From Austropuccinia psidii (Eukaryota > Basidiomycota > Pucciniomycetes > Pucciniales > Sphaerophragmiaceae), in contig JALGQZ010000015.1 in NCBI GenBank assembly GCA_023105745.1, positions 16,528,499 to 16,592,498 of the forward strand: a DNA stretch of 64,000 nucleotides, given 5' to 3'. This document shows, piece after piece, positions 1 through 10,400 of the stretch (the stretch's first letter is position 1; every line of letters begins with the position of its first letter). A program made the translations under genes and the position numbers. Under the pieces are notes generated by a model, which saw only the letters and a list, made by a program, of their open reading frames with translations, ran no database searches and had not been told where the DNA came from.

Positions 1-517
1 ATCAGGATGTGTGGTCCCCTGATGAAAACTTTACCCTGTATTGGTGAAAATGGCCCAGTTGTGGTTTCAGAATCACATCTGAGCCCAATACAGGCTATAC
101 AGGCCTTTTGCAAACCACAAGCCTGTTCTAGAGAGTGAAAATGTTCACTTCCTCTGTGTGAAAAGGTCCAGCAGCCTTTTCACCCCATTGCAGGATAAAA
201 AGAGGCCCTTTCACTTCCAGAAAAGGAATCCCCATCCTTCTCTTGAATTCCTACGTAGTACAACTGTCAAAAAGAGCTATACTCTTGGAAAAAAATCAGG
301 TTATACTATAAACTTTAGTATTGTAGTCTTTATTATTGCAACCCAAGAGGTAAAGCTGCACCCAGGGCTTTGAATAGCCCTCACCACCACTAATTCTCAT
401 TAGTAAAGCCCTTTTTATCTTTAATTAAACCTTTTTTAAATACTTTTATCCATGTCACAGTCATAGTTAAAGTTGTAAATAGCCTTATTACATCTTTATC
501 ATAGACTCAACCTGACA
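1..517 (+). mobile_element. 3' part of a family C-type LTR
   Basis: This stretch matches, with many substitutions, the 3' two-thirds of the C LTRs at 50147-51583 and 58407-59844. Shared landmarks are the hairpin near 40-110, the 'cctacgtagta' block and the terminal 'cctgaca'. Its beginning lies outside the window. The DNA just after it (518 on) continues the integrase region of the B-prime element, so this LTR was inserted into B-prime. Whether it is a solo LTR or the end of a full element cannot be seen. Confidence 0.85.
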
Positions 518-1965
518 CTCTTGAATCTTAAGCCAATTCATTATTATTCATGGATAGAGTAGTAATTCCAAGAAATCATGCCATTCCATTTGATATACCT
601 TGAAAGTGTCAGGAATCACCATTGGCTAGCATCCCTGGCCAGGAGATAGACCCCAAAGCTTATCAAGAGGGATTTTCATTTGGCTGTAATTACTCAAATA
701 ATTAAGGACTATGTGATGTCATTTCAACAATGTTCAAGAAACAAGAACATTCACCATAAGAAGTTTGTATTACTCAAGCCTCTTCAAATTCCATCTGGTA
801 CTTGGAATGAATTATCAATTGACTTTATCATGCAATTTCCTCTTTCCAACAACTTTGATTCAGCTTTAGTGTTTGTGGATAGATTTTCGAAAATGAAAAT
901 ATTCATTTTAACTTATCAAACAATTACTTCCCTGGAATTAGCTCAAATATTTATTAGAAATGTCATTTCAAAGAATGGAAGCCCAGTCAGTATTGTGAGT
1001 GATAGAGATTCCTTATTTGTTTCATCATTCTGGACCAATTTATGTCAGAAGTTTAAGATATCAAGAAAATTTTCAATTGCCTTTCACCCTGAAGAAGATG
1101 GGAAGACAGAGAGGGTAAATCATATTCTAGAACAGTATCTTTGGATGTATGTCAGCTACTATCAAGATGACTGGAACACCTGGCGCCCTCTGTCTGAATT
1201 TGCCTACAATAATGCAGGACACTCATCAACAAAGCAATAACTGTTTTTCACAATTTATGGAAGAAATCCCAGATTTGACTCAATCTATATTTCTCAAGAC
1301 TCACCTGCTGGAAAGTTATCAACAACTCCAATCAGTACAACAAGTAGTCAAAAAAGAATTAGAGTAAGAAATCCAGATATTTAAGAAGTATTCAGATAGA
1401 AATAGGATGATTCCACCTGATTTCCAACCTGGGGACAAAGTATGGCTAGCCTCCAAGAATATCAAGACTAAAAGACCTTCCAAGAAGCTTTCAGAAAGAT
1501 TTTTGGGACATTTTGAAGTCTTGAAGAAGATTGGAAGCCATGCATATCACCTCAAGTTGCCCTTGCAAAGGAAGTCAGTTCAACCTGTATTCCATGTGTC
1601 ATTACTAGAACCAGTCAAGAAGTCAAGTATCCCAAATCAAAATCAATTTCCACCACCACCAGTTATAGTGGAGGAGCAAGAAGAATGGGAAGTGGCTCAT
1701 GTTCTGGACTCAAAACTCAAGAGGTAAATTATGGTATCTTGTAGAGTGGAAAGGATTCAGCAAAGACCCAGAAAGAACTATCTGGGAACCAGCTGCTAAT
1801 CTTACCAACTCACCAGACCTACCCAAAGATTTCCATTCCTTGTATCCTGCTAACCCTTTCCCAAATACCTCAAGAGTTTGGTTTTATGTTTCTTGGTGGG
1901 GACTGGATTTTATGAAGGTTAGTTACTCTCCTGGCATGCACCTTCAAGGGTGTATTCTACCCTAA
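518..1965 (+). pseudogene. Decayed integrase-chromodomain end of a Tf-like Ty3/gypsy Pol (element B-prime)
   Basis: The remains of the integrase part of Pol from an element closely related to B. The open pieces are 680-1240, 1149-1367, 1407-1727 and 1699-1965; they align in order with the integrase protein at 40583-41908. Visible are the zinc-finger tail (QQCSRNKNIHHKK), the catalytic core (DFIMQFP, IVSDRDSLF, and E in KTERVN, the DDE triad), the GDKVW basic domain, and a C-terminal chromodomain (YLVEWKGFSKDPE). At least three frame changes or stops break it, so it cannot work as a whole. The upstream part is outside the window, beyond the LTR at 1-517. Known role of the family: inserts element cDNA into host DNA, with the chromodomain steering it to chromatin. 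Confidence 0.88.
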
Positions 1966-2340
1966 GTTTTTGTAAGAATCACCTTAGCCACTTTGTGAGA
2001 ACTTGTCAATTCTTTGGACAGAATCAGAAGGCTTTTCAGAATCCATACCCTCAAATTTGGACCTCCAATCAGGATACGAACAAATTTCTTCCTTTCTAAT
2101 TTTCACTTTTTGTTTTATGTCAATAATTATTATTCAAGACATTCCTTAAATCAAGTTATCTTATGGCAAAGGTTTTCTTTTGTTTTATAGTGCTTGGTGG
2201 GGAGTGGAAGTTATGAAAGTAAGTTTCATCTCCTGGTATGCATCTCTTAGGTTCTCCACTTGTAAATCCACACCTTGACCACTCTGTGAGTAACAACTGC
2301 TTTGTTTTATCTTCAAGGACAATGAACTCCAAAATCAATT
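1890..2340 (+). repeat. Duplicated 3'-untranslated block of B-prime
   Basis: Two related units, about 1890-2020 and 2190-2300, share 'tggtggggag', an 'aagtaagt'-like step, 'tcctggtatgca' and 'ccac..tgtgag'. The same pair occurs at the same place in element B (41917-42050 and 42185-42310), so the duplication predates the split of the two copies. The function is unknown. It could be a relic polypurine region or an untranslated structural element. Confidence 0.6.
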
Positions 2341-2569
2341 AACTAACCTAAAGAAGGACACCTGTTGGAAGTTTCCTTCATTTATTTCTTGTTACTCTCT
2401 TCTTCTCTTAATCTTTTTTATTTTCTTTATTTCTTTTACTTCTATAATTCTTGTTTTTTGTTGTTTCTTTAGAAAAGCAGAAGCATCCCTTCCCATATCA
2501 TGCATTTGGAGGTTCATTTTAATTCTTGTATCAGTAAGAGTGGGGAATGAAGTACAAACAAAGCCAATA

Positions 2570-3774
2570 ACTAGCTATCTCTTCTCAAGTCATCAAAAGT
2601 TCTCTGGAATTTCTTAATCAACACATGTTCATACCACACAAATTTAGAAGCCATTTATTATGAAGCTGTTCCAGGAATAATTCTGTCATTTTCAGAGACA
2701 ATCATCTCCCTACTATTTCTCTAAACCCCCCTGAGAAGTCTGGCAACAGTATATTCAGAATCAATAATTGCAATTGAAACCTCCCTGGTAGCCCTGAAAG
2801 TCCAATTCTCCCTTCCTTGAAACACTTAAGCAGTGGGGTAAGGTAAAGGTGACCTCCAAACTCTACTTCTATTGGAGATTCTGGCCACAGGTTGAAGATT
2901 GGAAGAAGGAGGCATTGGTAATGGTCCAGTTTGAGGAACTGGGGATTGCCTCATTGGACAAGTTAAGGCAGGTGGCCTAGTAGTGGATGGATGGGTGAGA
3001 ATTTGTGAACAGAGGAAGGGACAGAAGCAAGCCTGGGTTGAAATTTTCTTGGATTACTGGGATAATTTGACTTTGGAAGGTTCTGGTAGGTTTATTACAA
3101 GCAGAGGAATTCTAAATTTGGCCAATTTTCTGATCCACAACTTCAACTTCTTCACCATCAGGATCAATTGGAAAATTGAAAATTCTTCTGATCTTTATCA
3201 CTAGCACTTTATTGTTTATCCTGGAGATGGGGACCTCTAAGATGAAATAAAGGGGCCTCTTACCAGTGGGAATAGAACCTCCAAAACTGGTCCATCTTGG
3301 GACATCTTTCTGTGTGGATCCAGTTACTAAATGAAGTCATCAGTACAAGTCAAATCAAGAAATCAAGATACTTATAGTTGAAATACGCAGAAGTAGCATC
3401 AAAGGTGAGATCCTCAGAGAGAGGGAAATCCACTTCATATGGCCCATCCTTTTTACTCCACAAGAACCTTCTCACATCCAAAATTGGTGCTCCTGGAAAT
3501 TAGCTAGGCTTCTTTCCAACATAGCAGTGGTGGCACGTTGAGGACCTTGGATTGAAGGGTTGGAAGAAATATTTACCCCTCTTCAAGCACTTGGTACAAG
3601 CGGGATCCAAGAATTAAACCACCCTATAGCCATCATAAATTCTTGTTAGATTGAAACAGCCTGAAGAAGGCATTGATCAAGGTGGACCCAATTGACTATA
3701 GACTCCAGAACTATAAAGAGAAGAAGGTTGTGATGCAGAAGGAGAAGATCAAGTGATTTTTGTCAGCTTGGAGC
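2570..3774 (-). pseudogene. Decayed antisense accessory gene between Pol and the 3' LTR of B-prime
   Basis: On the minus strand a start (MSSKLT) at 3774 leads into a stretch with cysteine pairs (CTKCLKRG, then CHHCYVGKK), then RRFLWSKKDGP, PRWTSFGG, EVPISRIN, GEEVEVV, and a C-terminal part with NDRIIPGTAS and FQRTFDDL ending near 2574. Several in-frame stops and at least one frame change break it. I recognise the order of these blocks from memory as a repeated hypothetical protein family of rust genomes; this was not checked. The spaced Cys pairs suggest a small zinc-binding domain near the N-terminus. It lies opposite to Pol and inside the element, which suggests an antisense cargo gene. The B copy at 34578-44217 lacks it. 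The function is unknown. Confidence 0.6.
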
Positions 3775-4345
3775 TCATTTTCTAGAGCCAAGGTGGGAAA
3801 AGAGTAAATTTCATTCAGGGAAAGCTCAAGAATTTCTCAAGAAGTCATCAATTTTTGGCCACAATAACTATTGTGAGCCCAATAAAAGTATTCAAAAAGG
3901 GGCCAAAAATACCTTGGGGAGTCCCTTTCATTAAGCAAGGACCCCCAGTTTTGTCCTTGGAAGACTCCAGGTCAGTGCCAAAAATGGGGTAAAACTTCAA
4001 TTTACCCTCAAAGTTGGCAATCATATAACAGTTTTGAATCAAATTTTGAGCTTAAGATGAATTAAGTGTCTATTCTGCGACACACCAAAAGAAAAATTTG
4101 AAGAAGGCTATTTGGAACAAGAAAATACTGAAGACATAATACTCTACCCAAAAAGAAGGACGCTTACATTTATGGATGGTTGAGGATGCTTAGGATGAGG
4201 TTAATTAAAGATATGAGTGAAGATGAAGTATTTTCATTCTAATGATCAATAGGAAAATAAATCAAAAATTAAAATCTTTTGAAAAAAAAGTGGGAAGATT
4301 GGGAAGACACTCAAAAGTGGTATTATATTATGGCATTCAGAAGTC
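3775..4345. other. Untranslated region upstream of the antisense gene, no gene seen
   Basis: This A+T-rich stretch lies between the start of the broken antisense gene and the polypurine tract of B-prime. I see no supported coding region. If the antisense gene was once active, its promoter would lie here. Confidence 0.4.
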
Positions 4346-4368
4346 CACCAGTTTCAAGTGGGGCATAC
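4346..4368 (+). other. Degenerate polypurine tract of B-prime
   Basis: The sequence 'caagtggggcatac' directly before the LTR start tgtcac corresponds to 'caaggtggggggtac' in element B (42701-42715). In this family it primes plus-strand DNA synthesis. Confidence 0.6.
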
Positions 4369-4862
4369 TGTCACAGCCATAATCAGGGGTAAAGGGCATT
4401 TCAAACTTATACCCACTCAGACTCACCAAAGCAAAGAATTCTTGATGTTTATGAGTATCCAGTTTCAGAAATATTCATTTGAAAGACTCATACAGTTTGG
4501 ATTCACCAATACAGCCTGTCACTACTTGTACAGGATGGATTCACCAAATAAACTTCTTAATTCACAAGCCTGAAGCTGTATAATCACCCAACTTCACCAC
4601 ACCTCTTTTTATAGACTATGTACATTCATACAGGGGCTGTATTATCCAAATCAATTCAAGAAAGAATTTTCTCAGAAAAATTTACTCTTTGAATCAGGAC
4701 AGGTGGATTCTGACATATACCAGCCCTTATTCCTCCCTCTGAGGACTTTTCCTCATTTCTTGATATATTTGATTTATTATTTATTAAACATTCTTATTCT
4801 TATTTTGGAATATCTTATTCATTGGTATTAAGTTGGTCTTTGCATTTCCACAACTGTTCAGT
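4369..4862 (+). mobile_element. B-prime LTR, left piece
   Basis: It begins 'tgtcacagccat', matching the B LTR start 'tgtcacaaccat', and diverges strongly inside. It is interrupted at 4862 by element A1, whose duplicated target tcagt is at 4858-4862. It resumes at 28657. Confidence 0.7.
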
Positions 4863-6701
4863 TGTAAGGTGTGGATATGAAACTTTGATTAAAAATCAAG
4901 TACTTTTCCTGTCCTCAAAATTTGTATAAGGTAAAATTCAGTTAAAAATAGTATGAAATATTATTTTTAAGAGAAAACACGCCAATTTTATTGTTTATAA
5001 CTTTATTAGTATAAAACAATAATATTATAAAAATTTATTGTTTTACCAACAATAAAAATTTATCCAAAAAATACTCTACAAGAGATATTTTAAGGCTACA
5101 AAAGAAATTTCTTCAAGAGCAATTTCAATTGGAATTAATTGAGCAAAGAACTGCAAGCAATTAATTAAAGAACAAAGTCTTTAAAAAGAATATTAAAGAG
5201 AAAACACGCCCAAAAGTGACCAGAGTGAATTTGGAAACAAAGTGACAAAGTTAACAGTGATGAAAGATGCTTTAATTCACTTTTGGGGTGGTTCAGGGGT
5301 AAAAATGATTATAAGAGTTACAAACAATGATTATAATGATTTTTTCACGTGGTTAAAAGGATTAAAATGATTTAAAAGTGGTGGTTGGAATATTTGATTG
5401 ATTGGTTTAACAGTTTTAAACTAATTAATAAAAGGAAAAGATTCTAACATGAAGAGAAAAGTGGGGCAAAGAAGACATTCTTTTATAGCCATCAATTCTC
5501 TTACTCCAAAAGTAAAATTTACTCTTGTCAGTCGTGAAAAACAGTCTGACAACAGAAAAGCCAATTATGGCATCATTGAACCCTGGTTTAGACCAAAAAG
5601 GGCTGGTTTAAGCCATTTTTAGCCAATTTTAGCCATTTTAGACCCTTAAATCAGCCATTACTATAGCAATACCAGGCCTAGAGCCTTCAAAACACGTCAG
5701 AATGTGTGTCAGAGGCGTAGAAACCAGTTAAAACTGTTTTTATTATGATTGTTTTATCTTAAGGGTAGTTTTACCTTCTTGGCAACAGCTAAAACTACCC
5801 CAGTTGGTATCAAAACCTCATCATCAATTGAGTCCACAGACCCTGTAACTCAATTCCAGGCCAAAAGTGATGAACTTTTGCGTGAATTTTGACATCCCAC
5901 GCCTGTCAGCAAGGATTTTGGGGGTCTAGCTCCCCCTTAGAGCTGGAGTTCCTTTTCCCCCCCAAATTTAATCTTTCCAATTTATTTTTTCCTTTAATTC
6001 CTCATCATGTATTATACTTATAATTTACACATGTAATTCAATTCAATTGTACAGTACAATACAGTAATAATTGACACCTCATATGTAAATCAAAGTTCAC
6101 TTATGTAATACACGCGCACATTTTGACATTTCAATTGAATTCAATTGAAAATACTTTAATTCCTCATAACTTCTAAACTAAACACAACACCTCAATTTTA
6201 ACACAAAATCTGATGGTTAACACCAAATGTGGTGTGAATTAAATTAAGGTTTTGAGGATTTTCAACTTTTGTATTGAAAATACTAAAAACTTAATTTAAG
6301 CTTATTTAGAGTTGAGTTACAAAAATTTCACTCAGAGGTGACCCCACCTGATTTTTTATGAGGAATCCAATGGTGAAATAAAATTTATATGTTTATTTAT
6401 TTGATAAAAAGTTATAATAAATTTTATTTAACTTTTTTCCAAATTTATTTATTTTTTCACAATTTTGTTAAAATTTCATTTTTACTTAAATTTTTCAAGT
6501 ATAAATGTAATTTTATATTTACAAAATTTAAAGTAATTTTATTTTTAAATTATAATTAATTTTTTATTTTTAATATAATTTTATATTTATATTTTTTATT
6601 TTTATTTTAATAATATAAATAAATTTATTTTATTTATATTAATATGTTATTTTTTATATTTGTGGTCTTTTGGGTATATGAAATTACCTCTAAGGCTCAC
6701 A
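4863..6701 (-). mobile_element. A1 downstream LTR (1839 bp)
   Basis: It begins TGTAAGG and ends CTCACA on the + strand, so TG...CA ends are kept. It includes an 11-bp inverted repeat (arms 5763-5773 and 5790-5800), a perfect 22-bp palindrome (6129-6150), and a very A+T-rich end (6350-6660). Confidence 0.93.
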
Positions 6702-6713
6702 TTCCCTCCCCCT
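6702..6713 (-). other. Polypurine tract of A1
   Basis: On the minus strand this reads AGGGGGAGGGAA directly before the LTR, preceded by a run of T. The C element has the same arrangement (AGAGGGAGGG at 58395-58404). It primes plus-strand synthesis in this class of element. Confidence 0.8.
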
Positions 6714-6724
6714 AAAAAAGAATA

Positions 6725-7488
6725 TTACTTTGTAATATTGGTGTTTCTAGTGTGTCTGAATCTCCTCAGGAGTTTGGTGGCTTCTGGTATATCTTTCTCT
6801 TCTAACCATTCATCTTCACAAGTTGGGTCACTGTACCTAACAAGGTATTCCCTTACTTTCTTGGTTCTTAATTTCCTTTCTTTAAGAACTTTGGTTATTT
6901 TCTTAGTATCAGATGTCTCAATAGGAGGTATAACTTGGGGAATCTTATTCCTCAAGGGAAATTTCTCAGCATCACTAGATTTGTATGGCTTTATCAAGCT
7001 TACTGGAAATGTAGGGTGCTTATTGCTAAGTTCTTCAGATAACTCTACTTCAACAGCATTTTCTCCATGGAGGGCCTTAATCACAAAAGGTCCTGCAAAG
7101 GAGTCTTTTAACTTTTTACATCCTTTGATGTTATTGAAGTTAGTGGTGGATACAAGAACTAGGTCCCCCACTTTGAAATCTGGAGTTGCATGAGATTTAT
7201 CCCATTTGTCTTTAGCATATGCAAAAGAGTCCTCCATGCATCTCACTGCATGCTTTCTAGCTTTGTCTAGCATTCCTTTGAAGCTAGCAGCTGTGGGATG
7301 TATTTCAATTAAGTCTTTCCTCAAGGAATCTTGGGGTAACTTGGGGTTCCATCCTTTTTCTAGAATAGCAGGAGTCTGATTGGTACTGGAATGGATTGAT
7401 GTTTTATATGCTAATTCCAGTGCTGGTAACAGAGTACACCAATCATGGGTAAATCCATCACAATCTTTGAATTCAAGGCCATATGCAC
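6725..7488 (-). pseudogene. C-terminal part of A1 Pol (integrase end, chromodomain-like), out of frame
   Basis: This continues the integrase of the 7473-12650 frame after a 1-base insertion: five A at 7489-7493, where A2 has four. It contains the [10 protein letters not shown] and [11 protein letters not shown] integrase C-terminal fold and ends with a chromodomain-like part ([31 protein letters not shown]). In A2 the same region is joined in frame to the rest of Pol (17991-20462). Only this single indel separates A1 from a continuous Gag-Pol frame. Confidence 0.88.
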
Positions 7489-10400
7489 AAAAATCTTCTC
7501 ACCATGTCCTCTAAGGTTTGGATCATTCTTTCAGCCAGACCATCAGTTTGTGGGTGGTAGGCTGTAGAGAAAGACAGTTTTGTGCCAAATAATTGGTGAA
7601 GATTTGTCCATAGAGCTGAAGTGAATTTGGGATCTCTATCACTGATGATATTTGTAAATATCCCAGTCCATGACACTACTCTATTCCATATCAGAAGAGC
7701 TGTATCCATGGCTGTATCATCTTTGTGACATGGTAAAAAGATTGGAGTTTTACTGAATCTGTCCACAATTACTAGGCAAGCATTATAGCTCCTGTCACCT
7801 CCTGGTGGTAGGCCAGTTACCCAATCCATATGGTCAATTTCCCAAGGTCTGTTTGGTTCTTGGATTTTCATCATATTTCCAAGTCTTTTGCCAGTGGATT
7901 TATTTGCCTTTTGGCATCTGTCACAGGTTTTGCAATATTCTGCAACATCTTTTTGCCACATTGGCCACCATATGCAGGTCTTTACTTTCTCTCTTGTTCT
8001 GTCCTCAGAAAGATGTCCTGAAAAGGGACTATCATGGCATTCTTTCAGTACAAGATTGATTAATGACCTGTCTACAACTGTCATGACACATGTGTGCTTG
8101 GTTCTGTAGTAAATTATACCATCCAGTAGGTGAAATCTCCCTTCATTATAAGATTTTCTCCATACTTCATCCAAGGCATGTATTAGAGAGTTGTCTTTAC
8201 AGTCTTTGTTAAGTAATTGGCATAAGATGCTACAATTCTTATCTTGAGTGTAACTATTTCTGACTTCTTCAAAGAAGGTGGTGTTCAAGTCTGTAACACT
8301 TATTCCTTCTATTGGAATTTGTGGTGAAGCTTCTTCTGGAACATAAGCAGGATTATCAATGTTATTTGGTAATGGCCATCTGCTTAGTCCATCTGCATTC
8401 TTATGAATATTCCCATCCTTATGAACAATAGTCATATTGCCTCTGTATTCTTGTATGGCTATTTGCCATCTGAGCATGTGTCTGTTAGGTGTTTTCATGT
8501 TCAAAAGTGATTTCACAGCTGTACAATCTGTTATTACTTCAAAAACACATCCCTCTAAGAAATAGTTCAATTTCTCTAAGGCCCAGACAAGGCATAGACA
8601 TTCCATTTGACTTGCTCCATATCTGGCTTCAGTTGGTTTGATTTGCCTGGATATGAAACATATTGGTCCTTCTACAGGTTTGTCATTTATGATCTGAACT
8701 TGGTGAAGTGCAGCACCTAGTCCATCCCCTGATGCATCAATATACAGTTTGAAAGGCAATTTAAAGTCTGGCATCAGTAAGAGTGGAGCAGTGGTCAATG
8801 CTTCTCTTAGAGACTCAAAAGCTTTGACTCTGTCAACAGTCATCTCAAATACTGTGTCTTTGTCACACAACTTATAAAGTGGTCTTGCTATGGATGCAAA
8901 GTCTTTAATGTGTTGCCTGTAATATCCTGCAAAACCTAAGAATGACTGAATTTCCTTCTTATTCTGAGGCATGGGTTTTAACAATACTGCTGCAACTTTG
9001 TTTTTATCAATTCCAAGGGACAAACCAGATACAACATGTCCTAGTGCCTTAAGTTCTTTAAATCCAAAATGACATTTCTTCAAGGAGATTTTCATGTTTA
9101 CTGATTGGATTTTTGTCAAAACTCTTGATAATCTGTACATGTGCTCCTCCCAAGTCTTTGAACAGATAATAATGTCATCAATGTAAATGATTAACCATCC
9201 CTCTGAGAGTTCTTCAGGGAAGATTTCATTCATCATTCTTTGGAAGTGTGAAGGTGCATTTTTGATACCAAAGGGCATCCTTAAGTATTCATACACTCCA
9301 CAATGAACAATAATTCTCAAGTATTTTCTTGCTCTTGGTGTTACTACATTTTGATGGAATCCTTTAAGGGCATCCATAGTGGTTATATACACTGCTTGAG
9401 ATATTTGAGTAAGGGCAATTTGTATTTTTGGTATTGGGTATCTGTCTGGAACAGTGTAAGTGTTCAGAGCTCTAAAGTCCCCAACCATTCTGGATTTTCC
9501 ATTATGCCACGCCACTATGACTGGTGTAGTTATTTCTACTTCCTCATTGTGGCCTACTTTTCTTATTACACCAAGGTCTAGAAGTTCTTTGATATGAATT
9601 TCTAGAGCTTCTCTTGATTTTGGACTTGCTGGATAAGCAGGTCTTCTTAAGAGTGGTGGATAAGGTCTCTCAATGTTAAGAATGATGTCAACTTCATGAC
9701 CAATAATTGCTCCCAGGGGTTCTTTGTCTGTAGCAAATGCTCCTCTGTGGTCATACAAAAGGGAAGAAAGTTCATTTTCTTGCTTATCAGTCAGATGAAG
9801 GCTTATTTCAGCCTCATTTAACTGTTCAGACTTGAATTTCTCTAACTCTAAGTTGACTGGTGATACTTTGTTTACTGTAATTTGTCTTTTAAAGGGTAAA
9901 AAGGCAAATTTCTGGCGCTTATTGTCTCCAATTGTAAAGTATCTGTCTTTGTTATTATGTAAATCTATCCGATACATGATTAAATAGTCATTTCCCAATA
10001 TAAAATGGGTACTAGAGCAATTTTCCATAACAACAAATTCAACTGTGATCCTTAAATTCCCATTTATGTGTGGGAATATGACATTGGTCTCAAAGATTCC
10101 TAATGCTTTCATTGGGTTACTTGCACTGTTGAATTTTATACCATCAATTGGTAACAATTGGTCTTCAAAATTTGGTACACAAGTCTTAAGAAAAGATTTT
10201 CCAACACAAGAGCAGAAGGCTCCTGGGTCAAGCAAAAGTTTGGTGGGTTTGTTGTCAATCACCACTTCTGTTATACAGGAGTTACCAGCTGTATAACCTT
10301 TTCCTCTGTTTGGTTTTGTCTTCATAAGTTGTGCATCTTGAACTTTTGATAAATCAACTTGACCATTGCTCAATTGTGGTAAGTGGGAATAAGATTCCAT

